Below, piece by piece: positions 15,451-27,819 of a stretch of 64,000 bases of DNA. The stretch covers positions 310,001 through 374,000 of the forward strand of contig NZ_LOKW01000001.1 in assembly GCF_002211305.1 (NCBI RefSeq). The letters run 5' to 3'. Each line of letters opens with the position of its first letter. The first letter of the stretch is position 1. The DNA is from Rhizobium sp. R634. GTDB taxonomy: Bacteria > Pseudomonadota > Alphaproteobacteria > Rhizobiales > Rhizobiaceae. A model generated the notes under the pieces. The model saw only the letters and a list, made by a program, of their open reading frames with translations. It had not been told where the DNA came from and made no database searches. Both the position numbers and the translations under genes were made by a program.

Positions 15451-16671
15451 ATGAAGGTTCTGAAGAAAACGCTTTTGCTTGCCGCAATCGGCGGCAGCCT
15501 CTTTGCCACAACGGCATCGGCCGAGCAGATCAACCTGACCTGGCAGATGTGGACCGGTTCCGATGCCGACACCAAGGGCTGGCAGCACCTGGCCGACATG
15601 GTGACCGCCAAATATCCCGACATCAAGGTGACGCTGACGACGACCGGCTGGGTCGATTATTGGACCCGCCTGCCGGTGCTGGCGGCGTCGGGGCAGCTCG
15701 CCGACATCGTTTCCATGCAGTCGCTGCGCATGCCGAATTTCTATTCGCTGCTCGAGCCTCTGAACGACCGGATCGCGGCCGACAAGTTCGATGTCGGCGC
15801 CTTTACGCCCTCGATCATCGGCGGCATGTCCGTCGACAAGCAGCTCTACGGCCTGCCTTACGACGTCGGTCCATGGGTCATCTATTATAATCAGGATGCG
15901 CTGGAAGCCGCCGGCGTTCCGCTGCCGAAGCCGGGCTGGACGCTTGCGGAGTTCACCGACGCCGCCAAGAAGCTCACCAAGGACGGCAAATACGGCTTCG
16001 GCATCACGCCGCAGAACTATTCGGTTCTGGCCTCGGCCTGGGGCGATAAGTATCTCAATGACTCCGGGGAGCTTGACCTTACCAATCCGAGCGCCGTCGC
16101 CGCCGCCGACCGGGTGATCGGCTTTGCCGCCAAGGACAAGGTCGCGCCGCTGGTGCCGTCGAGCGCCGATGCCGGCACGGTCATCCAGGGTCGGTTCAAT
16201 TCGGGCAATGTCGCCATGTATGTCGATGGTCCCTGGTCGATCATCGGCATGAAGGACAAGGCGAAGTTCAAGATCGGCCTCACCACCCTGCCGCGCGCGG
16301 ACGGGGAGCTTACAGCCGTCACGGCGGGCTCCGGTTTCGGCATCGCCACGACCAGCAAGAACAAGGATGCGGCCTGGAAGGCGATCCAGGTGCTGACCAG
16401 TCCGGAGGCATTGCAATATCTCGCCGAACAGGGCCGCGCGCTGCCGGCACGAACGGCCTCGCAATCCTCCTGGTATAAGGTGGCGGCCAAGGACATCACC
16501 AATGGCGGCGAGGCGCTCGATTATTCCCTGGCGCATTCCGTCCCCTATGTGATCACCAACAACTGGGCGGCGGTGGAAAACCTGTTCAACCAGTATTTCC
16601 CGCCGGCCTTCGCCGGCAGCGCCGACGCCAAACAGACGATGGAGACCATCCAGAGCCTCGCGCAGCAATAG
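15451..16671 (+). CDS. Sugar ABC transporter substrate-binding protein (family 1)
   Basis: A 406-residue periplasmic binding protein of extracellular solute-binding family 1 (MalE-like). The reading frame opens at 15418, but ATG 15451 is preceded by GGAGGGAGGAG and begins a clean signal peptide (MKVLKKTLLLAAIGGSLFAT, cleaved after TASA). The mature protein has the usual hinge features (YGLPYDVGPWVIYYNQDALEAAGV; GRFNSGNVAMYVDGPWSI). Co-transcription with GH29 suggests that it binds a fucosylated oligosaccharide. It works with the permeases at 16738-17664 and 17654-18538. Confidence 0.95.
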   Translation: MKVLKKTLLLAAIGGSLFATTASAEQINLTWQMWTGSDADTKGWQHLADMVTAKYPDIKVTLTTTGWVDYWTRLPVLAASGQLADIVSMQSLRMPNFYSLLEPLNDRIAADKFDVGAFTPSIIGGMSVDKQLYGLPYDVGPWVIYYNQDALEAAGVPLPKPGWTLAEFTDAAKKLTKDGKYGFGITPQNYSVLASAWGDKYLNDSGELDLTNPSAVAAADRVIGFAAKDKVAPLVPSSADAGTVIQGRFNSGNVAMYVDGPWSIIGMKDKAKFKIGLTTLPRADGELTAVTAGSGFGIATTSKNKDAAWKAIQVLTSPEALQYLAEQGRALPARTASQSSWYKVAAKDITNGGEALDYSLAHSVPYVITNNWAAVENLFNQYFPPAFAGSADAKQTMETIQSLAQQ

Positions 16672-16737
16672 AGCCCGCGCGTCCTGGAGATGCGCAGGCG
16701 CCCGCCGCGGCAGGAATTGCCGCGCATGGAGGAAGAT

Positions 16738-17664
16738 ATGTCGGAAAGCGCCGTTGCCGAAATCAGCCTGCAGTCCGGTCAGCCACGGCGCTTCCTGAAG
16801 CCCGAGACGCAGACGGCCATGCTGTTCCTGTTGCCGAGCTTCCTCGGCTTCATGATCTTCATGGCCCTGCCGATCCTGGCGTCGCTGGCGCTCTCCTTCA
16901 CCAACTGGCAGCTGATTTCGACGCCGTCTTTCGTCGGCTTCCAGAATTACATCAAGCTCTTCACCGTCGATCCCGCCTTCTACACCATATTGAGAAACAC
17001 GCTGTTTTTCGCCGTCGAATATCTGGCGGTGAACATCATTGTCTCGCTGGTGCTTGCGGTGTGGATATCGAGCCTCAAGCGCGGCAAGGCGATCTTCCGG
17101 GTGATCTTCTTCCTGCCCACCTTCACCCCGACGATCGCAGCCTCCGTGGTGTGGCTGCTGATCTTCACGCCGGACGGGCTCGCCGACAGCATCATCCGGT
17201 CGCTCGGCCTCGGCCTGCCGAATTTCCTGCTGAGCTCCAACTGGGCGATGCAGGCGGTGGTGCTCGTCACCCTCTGGGCCAATGTCGGCTACAACGTCGT
17301 GATGTTCAACGCCGCGCTCGACCTGGTGCCGAAGCATTATCTCGAAGCGGCGATGATCGACGGCGCAGGGCCCTGGCGGCGCTTCTGGCGCATCCGCCTG
17401 CCGCTGATCTCGCCGACGGTCTTCTTCGCCACCGTCATGACGGCCATCACTTCGCTCCAGGTTTTCGACGAGATCTTCGCCATGACGCGCGGCGGCCCGG
17501 GCTCGGCGACGGCCACCCTCGGCTTCGCCATCTACCAGAAAGGCTTCACCAATTTCCAGATGGGCTATGCCTCAGCGCTTGCCTGGGTGATGTTCGTCAT
17601 GATCATGGGCCTCACCATCCTGCAGTTCCACATGCAGCGCAAATGGGTGCATTATGACGATTGA
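16738..17664 (+). CDS. Sugar ABC transporter permease (MalF/UgpA type)
   Basis: A 308-residue permease starting at ATG 16738, behind GGAGGA at 16728-16733; the frame is open further upstream but without a comparable site. After a ~30-residue soluble N-terminus come six membrane segments (first AMLFLLPSFLGFMIFMAL) and the EAA loop (YLEAAMIDGAGPWRRFWRIRLPLI). It pairs with the MalG-type permease whose start overlaps its last 11 bases. No ATPase gene follows; the operon ends with the second permease, so an ATPase must be supplied from elsewhere, for example the MsmK/UgpC-type gene at 37448-38554. Confidence 0.94.
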   Translation: MSESAVAEISLQSGQPRRFLKPETQTAMLFLLPSFLGFMIFMALPILASLALSFTNWQLISTPSFVGFQNYIKLFTVDPAFYTILRNTLFFAVEYLAVNIIVSLVLAVWISSLKRGKAIFRVIFFLPTFTPTIAASVVWLLIFTPDGLADSIIRSLGLGLPNFLLSSNWAMQAVVLVTLWANVGYNVVMFNAALDLVPKHYLEAAMIDGAGPWRRFWRIRLPLISPTVFFATVMTAITSLQVFDEIFAMTRGGPGSATATLGFAIYQKGFTNFQMGYASALAWVMFVMIMGLTILQFHMQRKWVHYDD

Positions 17665-18538
17665 CGCGACCTCCCGGCATCCGCATTCCGTGTCCCAAAA
17701 CCGGCACCGCATCCTGCGGCGGATCGGCACCTTCATCAGCTATGCCGGCCTTTCGCTGATTGCGCTGCTCTTCCTCTTTCCCTTCTTCTGGATGGTGTCG
17801 AACGCGGTGCGCTCCAATACCGAAGTGCTGGCCGTGCCGGTGCGTATCCTGCCTGAGGAATATCAGTGGGGCAATTTCGTCGAGGCGCTGGTTTCGCTGC
17901 CCTTCGGTACCTTCCTGATGAATTCCTTCATCGTCGCCTGCGGCGTGACCGCGATCGTACTCGTGGTCTCCTGCCTCTCGGCCTATGCTTTTGCCCGCCT
18001 GCGGTTTCCCGGAAGGGAAGGGCTGCTGCTCACCTATCTGAGCACGCTGATGATCCCGCAGGTGATGCTGGTCATCCCGCTCTTCCTCGTCGTCAGCAAG
18101 CTCGGCTGGATCAACACCTATCACGGCATGATCCTGCCGGTCGCCTTCTCGTCTTTCGGCACCTTCCTGCTGCGGCAGTTCATCCTCGGCATTCCCAAGG
18201 ATCTCGACGAGGCGGCGATGATGGACGGGGCGTCGCGCCTGCGCATCCTGGTCACCGTCATCGTGCCGCTCGCCATGCCGGCCATCGGCCTCTTGTCGCT
18301 CTTCACGTTCATCGCCCAGTGGAAGAGTTTCCTCTGGCCGCTGATCGCCACCAGCGGCCTCGACAAAGCCACGCTGCCGCTGGGGCTCACTCTGTTCCAG
18401 ACCCAGCAGGGCACCTCCTGGAACTACATCATGGCCGGCGCGACAATATCCATGGTGCCGGGCGTCATTCTCGCGATCGTGCTGCAGCGGGTGATCTACA
18501 AGGGCATCACCGTCGGCTCCGGCTTTGGCGGACGCTGA
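17654..18538 (+). CDS. Carbohydrate ABC transporter permease (MalG type)
   Basis: A 294-residue MalG-type permease, last gene of the fucosidase operon. It overlaps the previous permease by 11 bases, which implies coupled translation. Visible are the first membrane helix (YAGLSLIALLFLFPFFWMV), the conserved periplasmic NSFIVA segment and the EAA loop (DLDEAAMMDGASRLRILVTVIVPLA). It should form the channel heterodimer for the fucoside transporter. Confidence 0.94.
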   Translation: MTIDATSRHPHSVSQNRHRILRRIGTFISYAGLSLIALLFLFPFFWMVSNAVRSNTEVLAVPVRILPEEYQWGNFVEALVSLPFGTFLMNSFIVACGVTAIVLVVSCLSAYAFARLRFPGREGLLLTYLSTLMIPQVMLVIPLFLVVSKLGWINTYHGMILPVAFSSFGTFLLRQFILGIPKDLDEAAMMDGASRLRILVTVIVPLAMPAIGLLSLFTFIAQWKSFLWPLIATSGLDKATLPLGLTLFQTQQGTSWNYIMAGATISMVPGVILAIVLQRVIYKGITVGSGFGGR

Positions 18539-18715
18539 TATTTAAAAACAAAGACCTGCTGCCGTCACTTCAAATCCGGCTCCACCTGTTTCAAGCCGGC
18601 GGCGTGCCGCCGCAAGATTCCGATTGCCCGCGTTACTTCTCTCTTCCGCGCGCAAAGTAAAATTTAACCATGATTTGAAATAACGCAGTTCCATCCGAAT
18701 TGCGCAGGGGAATTC

Positions 18716-21804
<3,089 letters not shown>

Positions 21805-21806
<2 letters not shown>

Positions 21807-21920
21807 CCGCCGGAACTGGCGGTCATCCTCCCCGCCGGGCAAGGTCCGGCGGGGCGGCATCATCATCAAAGCCAGACGGCTCGATGCGATATTTTCCGGA
21901 GGCGGTTTCACGCCTCCGGA
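21805..21920. other. Cluster of three GC-rich hairpins between convergent genes
   Basis: Three perfect stem-loops lie in the 121-bp gap: GACCGCC/GGCGGTC (21805-21811 and 21818-21824), CCCCGCCGG/CCGGCGGGG (21830-21838 and 21846-21854) and TCCGGAGGC/GCCTCCGGA (21895-21903 and 21912-21920). None has a clear T-run. They probably end or protect the convergent transcripts of the chemoreceptor and the MDR oxidoreductase. Confidence 0.5.
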
Positions 21921-21927
21921 GATCACT

Positions 21928-23091
21928 TCAAAGCGTTCCGAACTGGACCTGCAGCTTCCCCGACCGGCCGGCGCGGTAAAGACCGGCGATGGCCTCGGGC
22001 AGCATCTCGAAACCCTCTACGAGGTTGGCGACAGGCTTCAGCCTTCCCGCGAACATCAGTCGCGAAAGATCGTCCTCCGCTTTCAGCCGTTCACGGAAGA
22101 AATCCGTGACCATCCAGGCTTCGGCCTTGATATTGCGCCGGCGCAAGATCTCTTCGACCTCTTCCGAAATGCCCATCATTCGGCGTATCGAAGGCGGCGG
22201 CGCGCCGGTTGCCGGACTTTCGCCGTAGAGTGAGGCCGCCGAGCCATAGGAGAACATGCGGCCATTCGTGTTCAGCCGCTTGAGAGCGGCCTCGCCGACG
22301 CGCCCGCCGACGCCGTCCGAGAAGAAGTCGATGCCTTGAGGGAAGCGGCTTTGCAGCTCGGCATCAAGATCATCGGCCGTGTAATCGATGCAGCCATCGA
22401 TCCCGAGTGTGTCGACCACCCAGCGGCATCGGTCTGCTCCGCCCGCGAAGCCGATGACCCGGGAGCCGGCGATTTTTGCGAGCTGCGCCGCGATCGACCC
22501 CACCGAACCGCTCGTTCCTGCCACGGCGACCTGATCGCGCGGCATCAGCGGCCCGCATTCACGCAGCCCGAAATAGGCCGTCAGCCCTGATGTGCCGAGC
22601 ACATCCATCAGGATGGAAGGCGACCACATCTTCACGAGGGCAGGCCGGAACGCATAGAGGAGCGGCGAGTTCGTGCCGTTCGCCGCCTTTACGATTTCGC
22701 TGACCGGGGGATAGCCGATCGCGGTCTCAGCACTTGAAACGAGCTGGTATTCCTGCCAGCCGGCCTGACAGTGGATCACATCGCCTTCCCGGAAGACCGG
22801 ATCGCGCGACTTGACGACGACGGCGCAAGCGAAATTGGTCTGGTCGGTGGCGCCGACTTTCGTACCGCCGGCAGCCATGCGTTTGCGCGTGGCGGAATGG
22901 ATGTTGGCGAGCAGGATGCGCACAAGCGCCTGCCCCGCTGCGGGCTCGGGCAGGGATATTTCGCGCAACGCGAAGTGATCCGGTTGCAGCGGTCCTTCGA
23001 GCGGTTTTGCGAGCACCCATTGGCGAAATGTCTTGGGCAAAGCTGATCTCTTTCGTTTCGCTTTGCTTGCGGCCGCAGGCACGCAAGTCAT
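21928..23091 (-). CDS. Zinc-independent MDR-family NAD(P)H oxidoreductase
   Basis: About 387 residues from ATG 23091; the frame is open to 23391 but the extension overlaps the divergent regulator and lacks family similarity. It belongs to the medium-chain dehydrogenase/reductase superfamily, close to the leukotriene B4 dehydrogenase/CurA/quinone-reductase group. Seen are TFRQWVLAKPLEGP and the nucleotide-binding motif with VAVAGTSGSVGSIAAQLAKI, preceded by GTSGLTAYFGLRECG. Structural zinc cysteines are not apparent. Such enzymes reduce alkenals, enones or quinones with NADPH. It is divergent from a LysR gene with only 39 bases between start codons, so that regulator very likely controls it. 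Confidence 0.85.
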   Translation of the reverse strand: MTCVPAAASKAKRKRSALPKTFRQWVLAKPLEGPLQPDHFALREISLPEPAAGQALVRILLANIHSATRKRMAAGGTKVGATDQTNFACAVVVKSRDPVFREGDVIHCQAGWQEYQLVSSAETAIGYPPVSEIVKAANGTNSPLLYAFRPALVKMWSPSILMDVLGTSGLTAYFGLRECGPLMPRDQVAVAGTSGSVGSIAAQLAKIAGSRVIGFAGGADRCRWVVDTLGIDGCIDYTADDLDAELQSRFPQGIDFFSDGVGGRVGEAALKRLNTNGRMFSYGSAASLYGESPATGAPPPSIRRMMGISEEVEEILRRRNIKAEAWMVTDFFRERLKAEDDLSRLMFAGRLKPVANLVEGFEMLPEAIAGLYRAGRSGKLQVQFGTL

Positions 23092-23130
23092 GGTGGAAGC
23101 ATAGTCAGTGCTATATTTTGCGTCTAATGA

Positions 23131-24075
23131 ATGATGCGGAAATCGGTTATTCAAAAAATGGATCTTCGCCATCTCGACCTGAACCACCTCATCGTGCTGC
23201 GCGTCCTGCTGGAAACGCGCAGCGTGACGTTGACCGCCAAGCGGCTCAATATGAGCCAGCCGGCTGTCAGCCGTGCGCTGGCGAGGCTTCGCATGCTGCT
23301 GGGCGACACGCTTTTGCTGAAGGGCAAATCCGAAATGGCGCCGACGGCGCGCGCGGAGGCTTTGATCGACCCGCTCGTCAGTCTGCTCCAACAGCTAGAA
23401 AGCTTCGTTGCGCCGTCCACGTTCGAGCCCGGCAAGACGCAGCGTGCGTTTCGCATCGCGATGACCGATCACGCCGCGATCGTGATGCTGCCCGGGTTAA
23501 TGCCCATGGTCGCACGAGAGGCGCCGGACGCGATCGTCGAGATCATGCCCTTCTCGAACGATACTTTCATGCAACTCGCAAACGGGCATCTCGATCTTGT
23601 TCTCTACACCGACCATCCCTTGCCGGATGGGCTGATGACCCGCTCGCTGTTTACGGAGAAGCTTGTCTGCCTGATGCGCACTGACCATCCGCTGCTTGCG
23701 GATAGGGGTGGATCGAAGGAGGGCCTGAATCTGCGGGAGTTCGTTGCCTATCCGCACGCCTTGGTCAGCGTTCCCGGGCTGCCGAGAAGCCATGTGGATG
23801 AGGTGCTCGCGGAGCATGGTCTCGAACGGCGCATCGCACTCAGGCTGCCTTACTTCGCCACCGCCGCCTTCGTCTGCGCAACCTCCAACCTGATCGTCAT
23901 GCTGCCGCGCCGCGTGGCATCCACTCTTGCGATCGGCAGAAACCTGGCACTCGTCGAGCCGCCGCTTGTCCTTCGAACCTTCGGTTACCGGATGGTCTGG
24001 CACCGCCGCAGCCATGAAGACCCTGGAGCGGTCTGGCTGCGAGATCTTGTCGCCGAAAGCAGCCGGGACTTGTGA
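23131..24075 (+). CDS. LysR-family transcriptional regulator
   Basis: A 314-residue LysR-type regulator. The N-terminal helix-turn-helix is clear (LNHLIVLRVLLETRSVTLTAKRLNMSQPAVSRALARLR), followed by the co-inducer domain with TQRAFRIAMTDHAAIVMLPGL. The start may be ATG 23131 or the ATG at 23158 (MDLRHLDLNHL), and neither has a strong ribosome-binding site. It is divergent from the MDR oxidoreductase with a very short shared promoter, the classic arrangement for a LysR regulator and its target. Its 3' end converges on the betB gene. Confidence 0.92.
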   Translation: MMRKSVIQKMDLRHLDLNHLIVLRVLLETRSVTLTAKRLNMSQPAVSRALARLRMLLGDTLLLKGKSEMAPTARAEALIDPLVSLLQQLESFVAPSTFEPGKTQRAFRIAMTDHAAIVMLPGLMPMVAREAPDAIVEIMPFSNDTFMQLANGHLDLVLYTDHPLPDGLMTRSLFTEKLVCLMRTDHPLLADRGGSKEGLNLREFVAYPHALVSVPGLPRSHVDEVLAEHGLERRIALRLPYFATAAFVCATSNLIVMLPRRVASTLAIGRNLALVEPPLVLRTFGYRMVWHRRSHEDPGAVWLRDLVAESSRDL

Positions 24076-24141
24076 TTTCTTTCGGCGACGGCCGTGATTT
24101 CGCTGTCTCGGGGCAGCGGTTTCCGGCCCGGGACTGGCCTG

Positions 24142-25611
24142 TCAATAAGGCGCCGCCACCGGCCCCATGCCGACATAGACCGTCTTCAGCTCCGAATAAT
24201 GCTCCAGCGCGGCCAGCGAATTCTCGCGGCCGAAGCCGGATTGTTTCGAGCCGCCGAAGGGGATTTCCACCGGGGCGAGGTTGTAGCTGTTGATCCACAG
24301 CGTGCCCGCCTCCAGCCGGTCGACGACGCGGTGGGCGCGGGTGAGGTCGGCGGTGAAGACGCCGCCGGAGAGGCCGAATTCGCTGGCATTGGCGCGGGTG
24401 ATGACCTCGTCCTCATCGTCGAAATCGAGCACCGACATCACGGGGCCGAAAATCTCTTCCCGGGCGATGGTCATGTCGTCGGTGACGTCGGCAAAGACCG
24501 TCGGCTGCACATAATAGCCTTCGCCGGAGACGTTGTTCGGAATGCCGCCGCCGGCAATCAGGGTGGCGCCCTCGGCCTTGCCCTTCTCGATATAAGAAAT
24601 CACTTTCTCGCGCTGCGCCCAGGAAACCATCGGGCCGATCTGCGTCGCCTCATCCAGCGGGTCGCCGATCAGCATCGCCTCGGTGCGCGCCTTCAGCCGC
24701 TTGAGGAACTCGGCCTTGATGCCCTTCTGCACGAAGACGCGGGTGCCGTTCGAGCAGACCTGGCCGGTGGAATAGAAATTGCCGAGCATGGCGCCGCCGA
24801 CCGCCGAATCGAGATCGGCATCGTCGAAGACGATGAGCGGCGACTTGCCGCCGAGCTCCATCGTCACATGCTTGAGGCTGCCGGCGGCGGCCGCCGCCAC
24901 CCGGCGCCCGGTCGGCACCGAGCCGGTCAGCGACACCTTGGCGACATCGGGATGGTTGACGAGCAGTGGCCCGGTGTCGCGGTCGCCCTGGATGACGTTG
25001 AAGAGCCCCTTCGGCAGCCCCGCCTCGTGCAGGATCTCGGCGATCTTCAGGGCGCCGAGCGGCGTGTTTTCCGAGGGCTTGAACACCATGGCGTTGCCTG
25101 CGATCAGCGCCGGCGCGCCCTTCCAGCAGGCGATCTGCTGCGGATAGTTCCAGGCACCGATGCCGACGCAGACGCCGAGCGGCACGCGCTTGGTATAGGC
25201 AAAATCCTGGCCGAGCGGGATATGCGAACCGTTGAGGCCGGCCGGTGCGACGCCGCCGAAGAATTCGAGGGCGTCGGCGCCGGAGGTCGGATCGGCGACG
25301 ATCGTCTCCTGGATCGGCTTGCCGGTATCGAGCGTTTCCAGTTCGGACAGTTCGCGGTTCCTCTCGCGCATGATCTCGGCGGCGCGTTTGAGGATGCGCC
25401 CGCGCGCCATCGGGCTCATCGCCGCCCATTCCGGCTGGGCGCGTTTGGCCGCCGCGATCGCCTTCTCGACGATCGCAGGCGTTGCCGCGTGCAGCCGGGC
25501 GATCACCTCGCCGGTGGCGGGATAGAGGCTCTCGATGACGGTGCCGTCGGTATCCTCGACATATTCGCCGTCGATGAAGTGCGAGGCTGTCGGCTGGGCT
25601 TTGAGCTCCAA
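24142..25611 (-). CDS. betB: Betaine aldehyde dehydrogenase
   Basis: A 489-residue NAD(P)-dependent aldehyde dehydrogenase that oxidises betaine aldehyde to glycine betaine in the cytoplasm. Catalytic E252 ([10 protein letters not shown]) and C286 ([10 protein letters not shown]) are in place, with the NAD-binding WNYP and GSVPTG motifs. The whole sequence reads like rhizobial BetB ([25 protein letters not shown] at the start; [12 protein letters not shown] at the end). It lies outside a standard betIBA operon: here it follows the GMC oxidoreductase and cupin genes, separated from them by a terminator-like hairpin, so it may have its own promoter. Substrate could be betaine aldehyde or a similar amino-aldehyde. 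Confidence 0.93.
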   Translation of the reverse strand: MELKAQPTASHFIDGEYVEDTDGTVIESLYPATGEVIARLHAATPAIVEKAIAAAKRAQPEWAAMSPMARGRILKRAAEIMRERNRELSELETLDTGKPIQETIVADPTSGADALEFFGGVAPAGLNGSHIPLGQDFAYTKRVPLGVCVGIGAWNYPQQIACWKGAPALIAGNAMVFKPSENTPLGALKIAEILHEAGLPKGLFNVIQGDRDTGPLLVNHPDVAKVSLTGSVPTGRRVAAAAAGSLKHVTMELGGKSPLIVFDDADLDSAVGGAMLGNFYSTGQVCSNGTRVFVQKGIKAEFLKRLKARTEAMLIGDPLDEATQIGPMVSWAQREKVISYIEKGKAEGATLIAGGGIPNNVSGEGYYVQPTVFADVTDDMTIAREEIFGPVMSVLDFDDEDEVITRANASEFGLSGGVFTADLTRAHRVVDRLEAGTLWINSYNLAPVEIPFGGSKQSGFGRENSLAALEHYSELKTVYVGMGPVAAPY

Positions 25612-25665
25612 TTTGTCACTCCTTTTCGATGTTCAGAGTCGGTCGTGACCTTGTTGGAAGACGTG

Positions 25666-25694
25666 GAGAAAAGAGCCTGCCCTTGCGGGCAGGC
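25666..25694 (-). terminator. Terminator after the cupin gene
   Basis: GCCTGCCC (25675-25682) and GGGCAGGC (25687-25694) form a perfect 8-bp stem with a 4-base loop. On the minus strand it is followed by TCTTTTCTC. It lies 59 bases beyond the cupin stop and about 55 bases before betB, so it should separate the two transcripts, at least partly. Confidence 0.75.
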
Positions 25695-25752
25695 GAGTGC
25701 CGCTCTTGGGAACGAAATGAGCGGGAGAGGTTTCAACGCGAGGGCGCGTGAA

Positions 25753-26064
25753 TTACGCCGGCGATCCGGTGTCATGGTACACATAGAGGTTGGTGATCGG
25801 CTCCAGCACGGTCCAGACACCTTTGATGTCAGGCTTGATCGTCACGAAATCGTCTTTCTGGACGGCGAGCCTCGTGCCATCGGTGAAGGCAATTTCCGCC
25901 CGCCCCTCCTTGACGCAGAACGACACCGCGCGGTCATAATGGATCTCGAAGGGCTCCCTCGCATCCGCCTCCCATACCGTCCAGGATTCGACCTTCCTCT
26001 TAATTTCCGGCGTTGCGCGATCTCGCTGGATCCGATCCGTTTGAAAATTACGATCCGACTGCAT
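25753..26064 (-). CDS. Small cupin-domain protein
   Basis: A 103-residue single-domain cupin. ATG 26064 is chosen because AGGAC lies nine bases upstream; an ATG at 26109 would overlap the preceding gene by 62 bases. The pattern [31 protein letters not shown], then [15 protein letters not shown] and [13 protein letters not shown], fits the beta-barrel of the DUF861/EutQ-like cupins. The classic metal ligands are only partly present (H in EIHYD, E in KEGRAE), so metal use is uncertain. It overlaps the end of the GMC oxidoreductase gene by 17 bases, so it is co-translated. Role in the amine pathway is unknown. Confidence 0.75.
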   Translation of the reverse strand: MQSDRNFQTDRIQRDRATPEIKRKVESWTVWEADAREPFEIHYDRAVSFCVKEGRAEIAFTDGTRLAVQKDDFVTIKPDIKGVWTVLEPITNLYVYHDTGSPA

Positions 26065-27736
26065 GGTCACGATGTCCTTCCGTTGGGGCTTTGTAGTAGG
26101 CGACCTCATTTGCCGGCAGCGGCGTTCGGCCCCGGATGAGGTCGGATGCCTTTTCCGCGATCATGAAGGTCGTGGCGTTGATGTTAGCGCTCGGGATCGA
26201 AGGAATGATCGAGGCGTCGACGATACGCAGACCCTCCGCTCCAATGAGACGAAGTTCGAGATCGACGACCGAGCGGGAATCGCTTGTCCGGCCCATCCGG
26301 GCGGTTCCGCAGGGATGGAACGAACTCGTTACATCCTGCCGGATAAACGCCTCCAGCTCTGCATCGCTCCTGCTTTGTTCGCCCGGAGCATCCTCGCGCT
26401 TCCGGTAGGGTGCGAATGCCGGCTGGGCCAGGATCTCCCTGCCGAGCTTCAGGCCCTGGAGGGTTTCCTTCCTGTCCCGTTCGGTCGCCAGATAGTTCGG
26501 ATCGATCAGAGGCGGCTGTGCCGGGTCCGGTGATCGAAGGCGCAGCGAACCGCGGCTTTCCGGCCGCATCGGACCGACGCCGAGGCGATAGCCGCCGACG
26601 CGGGGGTCGGGGATCCAGTTCGGTCCGAAGAAGACCGGGAAAAAATGGATCTGCAGGTTCGGATGCGTCACGCTGCAGTCGCTCCGCATGAAAGCGCCGA
26701 CGTGACACTGGTTGACGGCCGCAACGCCACCCTTGAACGCGAACCACTGGATGCCGGCCAGCACCATCTTGTCGAGCCGGAGATACTGGTTAAGGCTGTA
26801 CTTGAGATCGCATTCGACCTGGATGTGGGTTTCGAAATGATCCTGAAGATTCTCTCCCAGCATCGGAACGTCGATCAGGGGCTCGATCCCCAGTCTTTTC
26901 AGATCGTCCGCAGGTCCGACTCCCGACAGCATCAGGATCTGGGGGCTGCCAAAGGCTCCCGAACTCATGACGACCTCCTGCGCGGCGAAAACATCGACCG
27001 TTTCCGATCCGCGGCGGACCTGGACGCCGATCGCCCGATTGCCCTTGAACAGGACTTTCAGAACCTGGCAGCCGGTGTGGATATGCAGGTTTCGCCGGGC
27101 CGGCTGCGCGTGGAGATAGGAGGTTGAGGAGCTCGAACGAATGCCCTGTCCGACGCTCATCTCGAAGCGGCCGACGCCTTCCTGGCGATAGCCGTTGAAG
27201 TCCGCGACCTCTTCATGGCCGGCCTGCTTGCCCGCCTCGAGAAAGGCCTGGTTCAAAGCGTCGAGATGCTCCTGGCGCTTGACCTGCACCGTGCCCTCGG
27301 CAGAGCGGAAGGGGCCTTGCGCACCCTCGAGGCGCTCGAACCGCTTGAAGTAGGGAAGGCAATCGGCGAACGACCAGCCTTCGCAGCCGTCCTCGTCGCG
27401 CCAGTCGTCGAAGTCGCGCGGATTGCCGCGCAGGAACGTCATGCCATTGATCGATGACGAGCCGCCAAGGACGCGGCCGCGCGGCTGGTCGATCTCGCGA
27501 TTGTCGAGATGGCGCTGCGGGGTCGTCTTGAACCAGTAATTATAGGTGCTGGTCGGCTTGAAAGCCGAACGAAGGCCGGCGGGCATTCGCAAGATCCAGC
27601 TGCGGTCCGAAGGGCCGGCCTCCAGAAGGAGAACCGAGGCGCTCTCGTCCTCGCTGAGCCGGCTGGCAAGCGTGCAGCCGGCCGTTCCTGCACCGACAAT
27701 GATGTAGTCGTATCCTTCAGCGCGAAATGTCGGCAC
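26048..27736 (-). CDS. GMC-family FAD oxidoreductase (choline dehydrogenase-like)
   Basis: A 562-residue flavoprotein of the glucose-methanol-choline family. The dinucleotide-binding motif is at the start ([20 protein letters not shown]15-G20), followed by the GMC signatures [13 protein letters not shown] and [16 protein letters not shown], and the C-terminal active-site region HPCGTARMG (about residue 475) with [21 protein letters not shown] at 27781 is in frame, but it falls inside a hairpin; GTG 27736 has a GGAG site seven bases upstream. With BetB nearby and a ProX-like binding protein upstream, choline or a related alcohol is the likely substrate, giving the aldehyde for BetB. It is not in the usual betIBA order. 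Confidence 0.9.
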   Translation of the reverse strand: MPTFRAEGYDYIIVGAGTAGCTLASRLSEDESASVLLLEAGPSDRSWILRMPAGLRSAFKPTSTYNYWFKTTPQRHLDNREIDQPRGRVLGGSSSINGMTFLRGNPRDFDDWRDEDGCEGWSFADCLPYFKRFERLEGAQGPFRSAEGTVQVKRQEHLDALNQAFLEAGKQAGHEEVADFNGYRQEGVGRFEMSVGQGIRSSSSTSYLHAQPARRNLHIHTGCQVLKVLFKGNRAIGVQVRRGSETVDVFAAQEVVMSSGAFGSPQILMLSGVGPADDLKRLGIEPLIDVPMLGENLQDHFETHIQVECDLKYSLNQYLRLDKMVLAGIQWFAFKGGVAAVNQCHVGAFMRSDCSVTHPNLQIHFFPVFFGPNWIPDPRVGGYRLGVGPMRPESRGSLRLRSPDPAQPPLIDPNYLATERDRKETLQGLKLGREILAQPAFAPYRKREDAPGEQSRSDAELEAFIRQDVTSSFHPCGTARMGRTSDSRSVVDLELRLIGAEGLRIVDASIIPSIPSANINATTFMIAEKASDLIRGRTPLPANEVAYYKAPTEGHRDHAVGS

Positions 27737-27770
27737 GGAAGATCTCCAGGCAGCAAAGGTTTGGTATTGA

Positions 27771-27819
27771 GGGGCGGGCAAAGCCGCCCCTTTTCGAAGC
27801 CTCCGTCAGAGGGAGGCTT
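27771..27819 (-). other. Two intercistronic hairpins between the binding-protein and GMC genes
   Basis: GGGGCGG paired with CCGCCCC (within 27771-27790) and AAGCCTCC/GGAGGCTT (27797-27804 and 27812-27819) lie end to end at the 3' end of the binding-protein gene. The T-run is on the plus strand, where no gene runs into it, so mRNA stabilisation of the upstream cistron is more likely than termination. Confidence 0.45.

Noticed and set aside
15430-17337. A 635-codon open frame on the minus strand
   Set aside because: Antisense to the binding-protein and permease genes, which have clear signal peptide, membrane and EAA features.
24094-26139. A 681-codon open frame on the plus strand
   Set aside because: Antisense to betB, whose catalytic motifs are intact on the other strand.
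27737-27781. TTG at 27781 as start of the GMC oxidoreductase
   Set aside because: A rare start codon lying inside a hairpin, and the extra residues precede the family's normal N-terminus; GTG 27736 has a GGAG site.
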